From JBFWYO01 sp050186335 (GTDB lineage Bacteria > Pseudomonadota > Alphaproteobacteria > Bin65), in NCBI GenBank assembly GCA_050186335.1, contig JBFWYO010000029.1, positions 1 through 47,616 of the forward strand: 47,616 nucleotides of DNA, read 5' to 3'. How positions within the stretch are numbered: the first letter of the stretch is position 1; every line of letters starts with the position of its first letter. Positions 27,092 through 36,380 of this stretch are shown piece after piece. A program made the position numbers and the translations under genes. The notes under the pieces were generated by a model that saw only the letters and a program-made list of their open reading frames with translations, ran no database searches and was not told the origin of the DNA.

Positions 27092-27961
27092 TCAGCCGGC
27101 CCGAAACAGGCCGCGCGGCCGGAACAGCAGGACCAGCAGGAACAAGGCGAAGGCCACCGCCAGCGTCAGCCCGCCGTCGACGAAGCGGCTGCACAACGCC
27201 TCGGCCACGCCGAGCAGGAGACCGGCGAGCAGGCTGCCCATCATGTTGCCGACGCCGCCCATCATCATGACGACCAGCGCCTTCATGGTGAATTCGACGC
27301 CGACCGTGGGGTCGAACGACAGAAACGTGCTGACCAGGGTTCCGGCCGCCGCGACCAGGGCGCCGCCCGCCGCGAAGGCGAGGGCGGCGAGCCGCTCGGT
27401 CTCGACCCCCATCAGGCGCGCGGCGAGCGGATCGATTGCCATGGCGCGCATCGCCGTCCCGGTCCGCGTGCGGCCGAGCAACAGGCCCAACGCCAGGGCA
27501 ATGAGCCCGGCGGCGGCGAACGCCAGCAAGCGATTGGCGGGAAACGTCGTGTCGAGAAAATGCACCGGAAAGTTCAGATAGGAATAGGAGCGCAGGTTAC
27601 CGCCGAAACTGACCATGGCGCCGCCTTTGAGCAGGTACAGCAGCCCGAAGGTGCTCAGTATGGTCTCGGCTTCCAGTTGCTCGCGCGAACGGGCGCGGCG
27701 CACCAGCGGCACCATCAGATAGCGGAACAACAGCCAGCTCGCGCCGAAAGCGACCGGCACGATGAGCAGCAGCCCGAGCATCGGATCGACGCTTGCCACT
27801 GTCACCAGGAAGAACGCGGCGAAGGCGGCGCCCATCAACAACTCGCCATAGGCGAGATTCATGATCCGCGCGACGCCGTACTGCAGGTTGAAGCCGAGCG
27901 CGACCAGCCCGTACATGCCGCCGAGCACCAGTCCGCCGAGGACGACGTCGAGCAGTCCCAT
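27092..27961 (-). CDS. livH: ABC permease, LivH type (system 2)
   Basis: This 289-residue permease carries ALGFNLQYGVARIMNLAYGE near the N-terminus, GTAMRAMAIDPLAARLMGVE as the ATPase-contact loop, and MMMGGVGNMMGSLLAGLLLG near the end, all LivH features. It follows the binding-protein gene by 90 bases and heads the run of overlapping transporter genes. Confidence 0.92.
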   Translation of the reverse strand: MGLLDVVLGGLVLGGMYGLVALGFNLQYGVARIMNLAYGELLMGAAFAAFFLVTVASVDPMLGLLLIVPVAFGASWLLFRYLMVPLVRRARSREQLEAETILSTFGLLYLLKGGAMVSFGGNLRSYSYLNFPVHFLDTTFPANRLLAFAAAGLIALALGLLLGRTRTGTAMRAMAIDPLAARLMGVETERLAALAFAAGGALVAAAGTLVSTFLSFDPTVGVEFTMKALVVMMMGGVGNMMGSLLAGLLLGVAEALCSRFVDGGLTLAVAFALFLLVLLFRPRGLFRAG

Positions 27962-28051
27962 GGCGATTCAGTCTCGGCCGCGAGTCGTGCGGCGCCTAGG
28001 CGGCGCGTGCTGGTTCATTTTGTCCACGGGCGCCCGTGCCCGGGCAGGGGC

Positions 28052-29284
28052 TCACCAGGGCGGCTTGGGGAACGTCATCGCGCTGGCGCCGAGCATGTCC
28101 GCCGGTTCGACGCCGACGAACTCGCCTTTCTGCCATTGTCCGACCCAGAACTGTCTGCCGCGGATTTGCGTCTTCAAGTCGATGTCGCCGACGATGGTCT
28201 TGAATGATGTGCCGCGCAGTGCCGCGTGAACCTTCTTGCGATCCAGCGATCCCGCCGCCTCAATCGCCTGCTCGAGGCATTGCAGGCTGGCGTAGGTCAC
28301 GGGCCCGGCCCAGCGGTCTGGCGTTGCCTTGGTGACTTCGACCGACCGCTTGAAATAATCCTGCACGCCGGCAACGCTCGGGTCGAAGCCGCCGATGCCG
28401 AGCTGTCCTTCGAGCTTGGCGCCGAACTTGCCCTTGAATTGCGCGAAGGCGGTGCCGACCGCGGTGTAAAACAGCTTCGAATTGTAGCCGAGCCCCTGCG
28501 CGGTCCCGGTCAGCATGAACGTGTCCGGCGGATAGCTGAAGGCGATCAGCGAATCGGCGCCGGACGCGCGCGCTTCCTTGAGTTCGTTGGAAAGATCCTG
28601 CGTCGTCAGCGGGTAGGTCTTATCGACCGACAACTCGAAGCCTGCGCTCTTGAATGCCGGCACGGCGGCCGCGCGCAGCTCGACGCCGAACTGATCGGCG
28701 ACGCTGAGCAGCGCCACCTTGTTGTTGATCTTGCCGGCGGTCTTGAGTTTGGCGACGGCGCCGACCAATGCCTGCGCCGCGTCGCTCGACGCGCCAAGGA
28801 AAAAGAACAGGGTCGGAAATCTTTTGACCAGGTCGGCCTGCCCGTTGGTCACCGCCGTCACGGCCAGCTGCGAATGACTGTGTTTGCGATACACCGGCGC
28901 TACCGCCAGGCTCATGCCGGTGCCCCACGGCGGCAGCACGAAATCGGCCTTGTCCTCGGTCATCAGCTTTTCGGTCAGCCGGATTGCATTCTCCTGGCTG
29001 CTGCCGTCATCGTATTCGGCGATCACTTCGATCGGAATCCGCTTGCCGAACTCCTTGACCATGATGCCGCCGCGCGCGTTCACGTCGTGCACCCACAGGC
29101 GGTAGTTCGGCAACGTGGTGATGCCGGCGCCCGGCGCGAACGGCCCGTTGAGCGAAATCGCATATCCAAGGCGGATCGATTTCGGCGCTTGTGCGCGCAC
29201 GGCGCGCATCGGCCCCGCGACCGCGCCGACGGCGGCCGCGGCGGCGGAAATCTTGATGATGTGACGGCGACTGATTTTCTTCAT
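28052..29284 (-). CDS. ABC substrate-binding protein with Tat signal (system 2)
   Basis: This 410-residue binding protein of the LivJ/amide-binding type starts with S5-R6-R7-H-I-I-K and a long Ala-rich stretch, a twin-arginine signal; cleavage is likely near residue 31. The mature start SIRLGYAISLNGPFAPGAG and the WVHDVNARGGIMV and AIRLTEKLMTEDKADFVL segments fit Peripla_BP_6. Most proteins of this type use Sec, so Tat export is worth noting but not unique. A strong ribosome site (GGAGGAGG) precedes the ATG. It is first in its operon. Confidence 0.91.
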   Translation of the reverse strand: MKKISRRHIIKISAAAAAVGAVAGPMRAVRAQAPKSIRLGYAISLNGPFAPGAGITTLPNYRLWVHDVNARGGIMVKEFGKRIPIEVIAEYDDGSSQENAIRLTEKLMTEDKADFVLPPWGTGMSLAVAPVYRKHSHSQLAVTAVTNGQADLVKRFPTLFFFLGASSDAAQALVGAVAKLKTAGKINNKVALLSVADQFGVELRAAAVPAFKSAGFELSVDKTYPLTTQDLSNELKEARASGADSLIAFSYPPDTFMLTGTAQGLGYNSKLFYTAVGTAFAQFKGKFGAKLEGQLGIGGFDPSVAGVQDYFKRSVEVTKATPDRWAGPVTYASLQCLEQAIEAAGSLDRKKVHAALRGTSFKTIVGDIDLKTQIRGRQFWVGQWQKGEFVGVEPADMLGASAMTFPKPPW

Positions 29285-29497
29285 GTTGGCCTCCTCCCGA
29301 ACCCTTGAGAACGAGTTCCGTCCGGCCTGGCCATGAGGGGCGCAGCCTGATCGACCCGTTTCCTGTCCAAATAATGCTAGGCTGCCGGTTTGGGCGAGTC
29401 CAATGGGAAAACAGCCGAAACAGGAACCGGCGAGCGGGTTAACCCATTGCGATGGTCGCGTGGCGGGTTCCGGCCACTTAGCCAGGGCCGGATTTCC

Positions 29498-30052
29498 TCA
29501 AACCTCCTGCAACGGCGGCTGCACGCCCGGCGGCACCGGCACTTCGAACACGTTCAGGGTCATCGAAACGAGTGCGTAATAGCCGAGCACGCCGACCAAT
29601 TCGACAACGCCGGTTTCGCCGAAATGGCGGACCACGGACCGATAGCGCGCATCGTTGACGCGCTTTGTGGCGTAAAGCTCGGCGCAGAAATCGTATACGG
29701 CGGCCTCATCGTCCTTGTCGAAGTTCGGCCGCTTGTTGGCGGCGATAGCGTCGACGATCGGGGCGGCAAGGCCGGCCTTTAGCGCCAAATCGGCGTGGAT
29801 GTGCCATTCGAACTGCGCGGTCCAGGTGCGTCCGGTGAACAGCACCGCAAGTTCGAATATGCGCGGCGGCAGCGAACTCTTGAAGCGTACGAATTCGCCG
29901 AGGCTTTGCGCCCGATCGGCCAGTTCCGGGCTCCGCATCCATGGCCAGAACGGGCCGCCCAGACTGGCGCGCGGACCGCTGGCGATTTTCTGCACCACTT
30001 CGCGCTGCCGCGGCGTGAGCTTTTCCGTTTCGATCGCACCCAAACGAGCCAT
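29498..30052 (-). CDS. carboxymuconolactone decarboxylase (CMD) fold protein
   Basis: This 184-residue helical protein carries the CMD-family core: LPPRIFELAVLFTGRTWTAQFEWHIH around 61-86, then ADLALKAGL. It has Glu82 and His84/His86 but no CxxC pair, so it is not an AhpD-type peroxidase; a decarboxylase or lactonase-like role, or an unknown one, is left. I start it at the ATG at 30052, with GGAG 7 bases upstream; the frame extends to 30121 without a site. It is divergent from the MetE-like gene and may be induced together with system 2. Confidence 0.85.
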   Translation of the reverse strand: MARLGAIETEKLTPRQREVVQKIASGPRASLGGPFWPWMRSPELADRAQSLGEFVRFKSSLPPRIFELAVLFTGRTWTAQFEWHIHADLALKAGLAAPIVDAIAANKRPNFDKDDEAAVYDFCAELYATKRVNDARYRSVVRHFGETGVVELVGVLGYYALVSMTLNVFEVPVPPGVQPPLQEV

Positions 30053-30249
30053 CGCATCGCTCCAGATTGTCTTACATACGAACTGCGTTGCCGTTATGGC
30101 GCGGCGCGGTGGCGGCGGCAAGGGGCCGAATACACGGGCCCGATCGGTGCGGTTGGAAGCTATGCCGGCAGTCGGTCGCTATGGCGGCGACGCCGACGCC
30201 CATCTATTCTGGTACGCGGTTGCCGCGTCACGTCATCGATGAGCCGAAA

Positions 30250-31278
30250 ATGTCAAATGCGTTGCTTCCCACCACCGTGGTCGGCAGTTATCCGCAGCCG
30301 AACTGGCTGATCGACAAGGCTCGCCTGGCCGGGCGCGTGCCGAGAACCCGCGCGCCAGAATTATGGCGCATCCCCGAGGCGCAGCTCGAGGAAGCGCAGG
30401 ACGATGCAACGATTGTCGCGATCCGCGATATGGAACGCGCCGGTATCGACATCGTGACCGACGGCGAAATCCGGCGCGAGAGCTATTCGAACCGTTTCGC
30501 AACGGCGCTCGAGGGCGTCGATATCGAACGACCCGGCTCAATCGTCGGTAGAACCGGCGTGCGCATTACGGTGCCGCGCATCGTCGGGCCGATCAGGCGA
30601 ACCAGCCCCGTCGAATTGCGCGACATGACGTTTCTACGCGCCAACACGGACCGGATGACCAGGATCACCTTGCCCGGCCCGTTCACCATGGCGCAGCAGG
30701 CGCAGAACGAATTTTACGCCACCGACGAGGAACTGGCATTCGCTTTTGCCGACGCCGTCAACGCGGAGGTCCGCGACCTGAAAGCGGCCGGCGCGGACAT
30801 CGTGCAGTTGGACGAGCCTTGGCTGCAAGCGCGGCCCGAACAGGCGGCGCGTTATGGGGTTCTTGCGATCAACCGTGCGCTGGCTGGGATTTCGGGCCCG
30901 ACCTCCGTCCATCTCTGCTTCGGCTACGCCCATACGGTGACGGACAAGCCGAGCGGCTATTCGTTTCTGGGCAAGCTCGCCGAGTGTACGGCGACGCAGA
31001 TTTCCATCGAGGCGGCACAGCCTAAAATCGATCTCGGCGTGCTGCGCGACCTCGCGCCCAAGTCGATCATGCTCGGCGTGATCGATCTCGGGACCCAGGC
31101 GGTCGAAACCGCGGCCGACGTTGCCGGCCGAATTCGGGCGGGGCTCGAACATGTCCCGGCCAATCGCCTGATTCCCGCGCCGGATTGCGGTATGAAGTAT
31201 ATCGCGCGCGAAACCGCGTTCGCCAAGCTGAAGGCCCTGGCCGACGGCGCCGCCATCGTGCGCAGGGAATTGTCGTAG
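30250..31278 (+). CDS. short MetE-like methyltransferase (C-terminal catalytic domain only)
   Basis: This 342-residue protein corresponds to the C-terminal half of cobalamin-independent methionine synthase; the N-terminal folate half is absent. Zinc ligands are all present: His221 and Cys223 in VHLC, Glu254 in SIEAA and Cys313 in PDCGMKY. IVQLDEPWL and VVGSYPQPNWL are family motifs. Known short MetE proteins act with other methyl donors, such as methylcobalamin, or in catabolic demethylation or alkyl transfer. The start is the ATG at 30250; the ribosome site is weak, and in-frame upstream starts exist, but VVGSYPQP close to the N-terminus is usual. Confidence 0.88.
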   Translation: MSNALLPTTVVGSYPQPNWLIDKARLAGRVPRTRAPELWRIPEAQLEEAQDDATIVAIRDMERAGIDIVTDGEIRRESYSNRFATALEGVDIERPGSIVGRTGVRITVPRIVGPIRRTSPVELRDMTFLRANTDRMTRITLPGPFTMAQQAQNEFYATDEELAFAFADAVNAEVRDLKAAGADIVQLDEPWLQARPEQAARYGVLAINRALAGISGPTSVHLCFGYAHTVTDKPSGYSFLGKLAECTATQISIEAAQPKIDLGVLRDLAPKSIMLGVIDLGTQAVETAADVAGRIRAGLEHVPANRLIPAPDCGMKYIARETAFAKLKALADGAAIVRRELS

Positions 31279-31289
31279 TTCGCCGGGTG

Positions 31290-31496
31290 CTAGTCGCCGA
31301 GCATCGATAGCGCCGCCTGGCGATCGCTCGGCTTGAGACGCATGAACATGGTGCGTGCGCGCTTGATATCCTGTTCGAACCCGCTTTCGGCCGCAGCCTT
31401 GAGCGCCAAGGTGGTGGCATGCTGCGGCCCGCAAATGAATTCCAGCGCCTTGGCCAGACGTCCCATGGCCGCTCGGTCGATCTTCAACTCGTCCAA
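31290..31496 (-). CDS. hypothetical 68-residue protein
   Basis: I do not recognise this protein. It is short, soluble and helical, with a Lys/Arg-rich middle and one Cys. It begins with TTG at 31496, with AGGAG 6 bases upstream, which together with coding-like composition makes it likely to be real. It ends 11 bases from the converging MetE-like gene. Confidence 0.6.
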   Translation of the reverse strand: MDELKIDRAAMGRLAKALEFICGPQHATTLALKAAAESGFEQDIKRARTMFMRLKPSDRQAALSMLGD

Positions 31497-31614
31497 TTCA
31501 AACTCCTCGGTTCATCGATCGCGCGCTTCCTCGCCCGCACGGAATATATTGTAGCGGAAACAGCCAAGCCGAATACCGGCGCCGCTGCAGTGGATCGCCG
31601 CAATGATGCATGGC

Positions 31615-33297
31615 TTATGGCCGGTCGGTCACGAAGAATTCGACGAACACCTTGTCGTAGCGGCGCACGAGCAAATCCCTAACGATGACGTTGGTCATGG
31701 CGACATCCTCCCAGACCCCCGGCGCGGTCATGACGCGCAGCGTCGTCTGCGGCACGGCCTGCACCTGAAAAAAGACGTCCCAGTTCATCGTCGATTTGAA
31801 ATCTTGGGCGCCGTCCGGAAATGCCGGATTCACGCGCGTGCGCCGGCCTTCGCACCGGCTGACGTCGATGACCGCATGGCCCGTCGCCGCTTCATTCTCG
31901 GCATCGCATTTCAGCAATTGGCCCTGAAATGTCGGGTGCCGCAACTGCAACTGGCCAAGCTCTTCGGCACGCACGTAGCGCCGATTGCCCGAACGGTCGA
32001 GCGTAAAGACCTTGATTTGCGTCACTGCGAGTTCGGGGCTGAAATGCTCGGCGAAATTGTTTTGCACATCCTTGACGTTGAACCGCCACTGGCTGCGGAT
32101 ACGCGCGAAATCGTTATCGCCGGAGCCCGGCGGGTGTAGATTGACGACGCATTCGGCGCGCAGGTCGATCAATGTACCCGGCGGTAGCGTCTCGATCGGC
32201 CGTCCCGTGGTGCACAGGCGCCAGCGATTGAGCTCGATTAGCGCTGCCTCCGAGCATTCCGTCTCGCCCGCGTTATTCGGGCCCAACATGCGGCACTCCT
32301 CGGCGACGAAATTGATTTGGCGCACGAGCCTGAGAACCCCGCTGACCACCTTGACGTGCGCCATGGGCGGCGAGGGGTTTTGGCTGGTGCCCGGAATCTG
32401 GGTCGACAGCGGAATGTTCAGATCGCGCGACGCCACGACGGCCAGGTGAAACGAGCTGTCCGCCTCGATGCGAAACCGACACAAATAGGCGGTCCACGGC
32501 AGCAGGCTGCCGGGGTGTATGCCGCCGCTACACAAACTTCCGTCGACGGCGCGGGGTGTGCAGCCGGTCGTCAGGCCGACCGGCGGGTCGCTTGCATCTT
32601 GTTTCGCCGGCCCATCGGTGCAGGCTATGAGCGCCATGGTCAGGCCGGGCGGCGAGGGAAAAAAGCCGCCTTGGAAGAAGCTGCGATGCAGCGGGAATAT
32701 GTCGCCATCCTTGACTGCGAGGATTACGTTTCGCGGGCCGGGCAGCGTCACCGCCGAACTGTTGATGGAAATCTGCCGCACGCGGCGTCCGCTGTCGGTA
32801 TACCGATCCGGCGCGCGGCCCGGGTCGAATTTTTCGTTGGAGGCAGTAAGGGTAAAATTCCGCACCGCCGGATTGCGTAGAATTGCCTCGTACGACAGTC
32901 GCGCCTCGCCGGCCTTGACCCAAATCACGGGCGCCACCGGAAACTTGTATCCGGCGCCGGGATCGGCGGAGTTCAGCGGCCCGGCAGGAATGCCAGGCGG
33001 TATCAGCGCGGTGACGAGTCGGTTGCCGCGGTCGCCACCGTCGTCGAAATGGGTATCGCTGATGTGCGGAATGATGAAGCTCTCGCCGTGCGGGCACGGC
33101 GAAATGCCGCTGCGGCAGCCATATGTAATGGCCTGGGTGCTGTCCAACGGCAGGAGGTCCGGCCGCAATCGCGACTGGAACCAGACGGCATCAAATGTGA
33201 GATCGTCCAGCTTGATCGTTTCCTGACAGCTGAAAGCGCTTACCGAAAGCGCTGCGACGCATGTCATTACTGCAATCCGCCGATGGCGATCTCGCAT
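31615..33297 (-). CDS. exported Cys-rich protein of unknown function
   Basis: This 560-residue protein has a signal peptide (basic residues 2-7, hydrophobic to about 22) and then Cys24 in SAFSCQE, so it could be a lipoprotein, though the lipobox is weak. The mature part has about a dozen more Cys spread over its length (for example YGCRSGISPC, EECRM, TECSE), many Pro/Gly and few Lys, and appears beta-rich, suggesting disulfide-bonded extracytoplasmic domains. No repeat, catalytic motif or known domain is recognised. The start ATG at 33297 has AAGGGGG upstream. It is a single-gene unit. Confidence 0.7.
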   Translation of the reverse strand: MRDRHRRIAVMTCVAALSVSAFSCQETIKLDDLTFDAVWFQSRLRPDLLPLDSTQAITYGCRSGISPCPHGESFIIPHISDTHFDDGGDRGNRLVTALIPPGIPAGPLNSADPGAGYKFPVAPVIWVKAGEARLSYEAILRNPAVRNFTLTASNEKFDPGRAPDRYTDSGRRVRQISINSSAVTLPGPRNVILAVKDGDIFPLHRSFFQGGFFPSPPGLTMALIACTDGPAKQDASDPPVGLTTGCTPRAVDGSLCSGGIHPGSLLPWTAYLCRFRIEADSSFHLAVVASRDLNIPLSTQIPGTSQNPSPPMAHVKVVSGVLRLVRQINFVAEECRMLGPNNAGETECSEAALIELNRWRLCTTGRPIETLPPGTLIDLRAECVVNLHPPGSGDNDFARIRSQWRFNVKDVQNNFAEHFSPELAVTQIKVFTLDRSGNRRYVRAEELGQLQLRHPTFQGQLLKCDAENEAATGHAVIDVSRCEGRRTRVNPAFPDGAQDFKSTMNWDVFFQVQAVPQTTLRVMTAPGVWEDVAMTNVIVRDLLVRRYDKVFVEFFVTDRP

Positions 33298-33505
33298 CGT
33301 GTCCCCCTTCGAATCCGCCGCATTGCGATTGTGCGCCTGAGCCGGCACGGCGCCAGAGCAACTCGCGCCTGAATCGAATCGCCCAAGTCGCAATCACGCT
33401 ATTTAGGTCGGCGATTTTGACAAGCTTGCGCCATTCGGAAGGCAGCAGCAAGTGACCGCGTCGCGATCCCGCGCCGGGAACCGGCTCTGGGCAAATGAAA
33501 TATGG

Positions 33506-33973
33506 TTAAATCGGTAGCGCGTGAACATACTTGACCTGCTGCAGTGCAAAACTGGATTCGATTGTCGTCACACCGGCAACGCCGGTCAGTTTCTCCTTGA
33601 TGAACCGTTCGTACGCCGCAACGTCCTCGACGACCACGCGAAGCAGGTAATCCCGTGGACCGGTCATCAGATAACATTCCAGCACTTCGGGCCAGGTGCG
33701 CACCACCTTTTCGAAATGATCGAGCAGGCTGCGATCGTGGCTGCCGACCTTGACCTGTGCGAACACGCTGACCGGCACGCCGACCTTGGCCTGATCCAGC
33801 ACCGCGACGTAGCGGCGGATGAAGCCGTCCTTTTCCAGCCGGCGCCAGCGGCGCAGGCACGCGGTCGGTGAGAGCCCGACCTGATCGGCGAGATCGGCGT
33901 TCGACAGCCGGCCGTCGGATTGCACCGCCCGCAAGATTCTGAGATCGATTGCATCAAGGTCCAATTTTAGCAT
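33506..33973 (-). CDS. Lrp/AsnC family transcriptional regulator
   Basis: This 155-residue regulator has an N-terminal winged helix-turn-helix (LDLDAIDLRILRAVQSDG, then LADQVGLSPTACLRRWRRLE) and a C-terminal RAM effector domain (VLECYLMTGPRDYLLRVVVED). Such proteins sense amino acids or small acids and often regulate the divergent gene, here the family III CoA-transferase. An inverted repeat immediately upstream of its start suggests autoregulation. Confidence 0.94.
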   Translation of the reverse strand: MLKLDLDAIDLRILRAVQSDGRLSNADLADQVGLSPTACLRRWRRLEKDGFIRRYVAVLDQAKVGVPVSVFAQVKVGSHDRSLLDHFEKVVRTWPEVLECYLMTGPRDYLLRVVVEDVAAYERFIKEKLTGVAGVTTIESSFALQQVKYVHALPI

Positions 33974-33977
33974 AACT

Positions 33978-33993
33978 AACCATTTTATTGGTT
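33978..33993. promoter_or_regulatory. inverted repeat, possible Lrp-type operator
   Basis: AACCA and TGGTT flank a 6-base AT-rich centre (TTTTAT), 5 bases upstream of the lrp start codon and in the gap before the CoA-transferase gene. AT-rich-centred repeats of this size suit Lrp/AsnC proteins, but the match is judged only by symmetry and position. Confidence 0.5.
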
Positions 33994-34169
33994 CGATTCA
34001 GTTCAAATACACCATTTTTGACCGCGCATGGCGCGTATTTTGACCGAAAACGCTTGTCAGGCGTGGCTAAAGTGCCGGCCAGACCGAACATCGGACCCGT
34101 GCGCGAAGGCGCGGAATGCCCTGTTTTGGTTCAAGTCGCAGCCCTTTCGTTCGCCAGGAACCGCCGCCC

Positions 34170-35363
34170 ATGGAGCCGAACCGTTCGCCCGTCGTGCCCG
34201 AAACGTTGCCCCTGTCGGGAGTCCGCGTCTTGGAACTTGGCAGCACCGTCGCCGGCCCTGCGGCCGGTCGGTTGCTGGCCGATTTCGGCGCCGAAGTGCT
34301 CAAGATCGAAGCGCCGGACGGCGACCATCTGCGCACCTGGGGCGAGCCGGCGCCGGACGGTACGTCGTGGTGGTTCAAATCGCACAATCGCAACAAGGTA
34401 TTTCTGTCGTTCAACCTGCGCGACGAGGCCGACCTGAAATCGGTTCAGGCGTTGGCCGCATCGAGTGACGTCGTGCTGGAGAATTTCCGCCCGGGCCAGC
34501 TCGCCAAATGGGGCCTCGGTTACCGCGAATTGTCGGCGCGCAATCCGCGCCTGGTGTACGTGTCGATTTCCGGCTACGGCCAGGACGGGCCTTATGCGTC
34601 GCGGCCGGGCTTCGGCCACATCGCCGAAAGCATGAGCGGGTTTCGCTACGTGACCGGCTTCCCCGACCGGCCGCCGGTGCGCGTGGGGCTTTCGATCGGC
34701 GACGAGATTGCCGGTCTCTATGCCGTCATCGGCACCATGATGGCGCTACGCGCGCGCGACCGCGACGGTGTCGGCGACCATGTCGACATATCGCTGATCG
34801 AATCCTTGTTCAGCCTCACGGAAAGCGTCTTGCCGGAATACCGGCATGCCGGCGTGGTCGCCGAACGGTCCGGCAATCGCTACGGGCGCGCGGCGCCGAG
34901 CAACACCTACGAGACGCGCGACCGGCAGTTTCTGTCCATTGCCGCCAATTCGCAGCCGCTGTTCCACAAACTTTGTGCGCTGCTCGGCCGGCCGGAGCTT
35001 GAAAAGGACCCGCGCTTTGCAAGCAATCCGGCACGGGTTGCGAATTGCGTCGAACTGGACGAGATTATCGGCGCCTGGGCGGCGTCGATCGACCTGCAGC
35101 CGGCGCTGCAACGGTTGAACGATGCGGGTATTCCGGCCGGGCTTGTCTATTCGATCGCCGACATCGCCGCCGACGCCCAGTTCAAGGCGCGCGGCGCATT
35201 GGCCGAGGTGCCGGATGAATTCGGCGCACCGATCGCGACGCCCGGGCTCGTCCCGCGCCTGTCCCGCCACCCGGGCCGCCTCTCGCATGCCGCGAAGGCG
35301 ATCGGCGCCGACCAGGCGCTGCTGGCGAAACTGCTCAACCGCACCGGATCGAGCGCGACATGA
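34170..35363 (+). CDS. family III CoA-transferase (CaiB/BaiF/Frc type)
   Basis: This 397-residue protein has class III features: LSGVRVLELGSTVAGP at 15-30, LADFGAEVLKIE, VLENFRPG at 102-109, GYGQDGPYA and the catalytic Asp178 in SIGDEIAG. It moves CoA from one acyl-CoA to an acid via an Asp-CoA thioester. ATG start with AGGAA about 10 bases upstream. It overlaps the lyase-like gene by 4 bases; pairs of this kind occur where an acid is first activated and then cleaved. Divergent Lrp gene is the likely regulator. Confidence 0.93.
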   Translation: MEPNRSPVVPETLPLSGVRVLELGSTVAGPAAGRLLADFGAEVLKIEAPDGDHLRTWGEPAPDGTSWWFKSHNRNKVFLSFNLRDEADLKSVQALAASSDVVLENFRPGQLAKWGLGYRELSARNPRLVYVSISGYGQDGPYASRPGFGHIAESMSGFRYVTGFPDRPPVRVGLSIGDEIAGLYAVIGTMMALRARDRDGVGDHVDISLIESLFSLTESVLPEYRHAGVVAERSGNRYGRAAPSNTYETRDRQFLSIAANSQPLFHKLCALLGRPELEKDPRFASNPARVANCVELDEIIGAWAASIDLQPALQRLNDAGIPAGLVYSIADIAADAQFKARGALAEVPDEFGAPIATPGLVPRLSRHPGRLSHAAKAIGADQALLAKLLNRTGSSAT

Positions 35364-36280
35364 ATACCGGCATGAACCGACACGTCGAGATCGTCGACGT
35401 GACGTTGCGCGACGGATTGCAGGACGAGCCTGTTTTCGTGCCGACCGACGCAAAACTAAGTGTTTTGGCCGCGCTGCTCGACGCCGGCCTGAAATCCGTG
35501 GAGGTCACGTCCTTCGTCAATCCCGCGCGCGTGCCGCAGATGGCGGATGCGGAGACGATGATCGCCGGTCTGCCGCGCGGCGTCGATCCGGTTGCGCTGA
35601 TCTTGAACGGCCGCGGCTTCGAACGTGCGGTTGCGGCGTTCGATGCGGCGGGGCGCGCACGCGGCGAGTACGCGCTGGCGTTCGTGATCTCCGCCAGCCC
35701 GCGCCACCATCGCAGCAACAGCAACCGCGATATCGCCGAGACGCTGGCGGAATTCGCGCCGATCGCGGCGCGCGCCGCGGACATGGGCGTGCGGCTGCAT
35801 GCCGCGGTATCGTGCGCGTTCGCCTCGCCCTGGGACGACGAAACGATCACCGATGCCGAAATGCTTGCCATCGTGGATAGTTTCGACAAGGGAAGGTGCG
35901 CGCTGATTACCTTGTGCGATACCGTCGGCAAGGCGCAGCCCGATGTCGTGGCGCGGCGTGTGGCGCAAGTGGCGCGGCGGCTTGGCCGGCTGCCGGCGGT
36001 TCACTTGCACGGGTCGGCGACCGCCGTGGCCGACAATGTCCGCGCGGCCTTGCGCGCCGGCGCGCGGCGGTTCGAGGCGGCGCTCGGCGGCCTGGGCGGT
36101 TGCCCATTCGCCCCCGACGCGCCGGGCAACATCGACATTGCCGTGCTCAACCGGATTCTCGACGCCGAGGGCTATCCGACCGGGCTCGACGAGATCGCCT
36201 TGGATCGCGCCGCCGCGCTGCTGTTTACCTGCCTGCGCGACGCGCCGAAACTGCCGAAGCATCTGCCGTTGGCGTCCTGA
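35360..36280 (+). CDS. HMG-CoA-lyase-like protein
   Basis: This 306-residue TIM barrel has HMG-CoA lyase family features: DVTLRDGLQ (metal-ligand Asp13), SVEVTSFVNPARVPQMADAE, LCDTVGKAQP, catalytic Cys248 in GGLGGCPFAPDAPGN and Asn257. The metal-binding HxH is kept (His215, His217), but the Asp-Thr normally next to it (HxHDT) is Gly-Ser. It probably cleaves a 3-hydroxy-3-methylacyl-CoA or related thioester made by the CoA-transferase. Start overlaps that gene's stop (ATGA). Confidence 0.9.
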   Translation: MNTGMNRHVEIVDVTLRDGLQDEPVFVPTDAKLSVLAALLDAGLKSVEVTSFVNPARVPQMADAETMIAGLPRGVDPVALILNGRGFERAVAAFDAAGRARGEYALAFVISASPRHHRSNSNRDIAETLAEFAPIAARAADMGVRLHAAVSCAFASPWDDETITDAEMLAIVDSFDKGRCALITLCDTVGKAQPDVVARRVAQVARRLGRLPAVHLHGSATAVADNVRAALRAGARRFEAALGGLGGCPFAPDAPGNIDIAVLNRILDAEGYPTGLDEIALDRAAALLFTCLRDAPKLPKHLPLAS

Positions 36281-36380
36281 TTGTCCGGCCGCGTCGGCTG
36301 CAATAGCCCCAGATAAAGCGCTGGTATCGCACGGCGCGATCCGCGATCATGGCTCGTTAGAGCTCGATAGGATTTGCGAG

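Noticed and set aside
27089..28207. Long plus-strand open frame (372 codons) opposite livH of system 2
   Set aside because: It lies wholly over well-supported transporter genes, is rich in His, Gln and Arg as antisense of membrane-protein codons gives, and has no family motif.
29498..30052. AhpD-type alkylhydroperoxidase
   Set aside because: The CxxC redox pair needed for that activity is absent.
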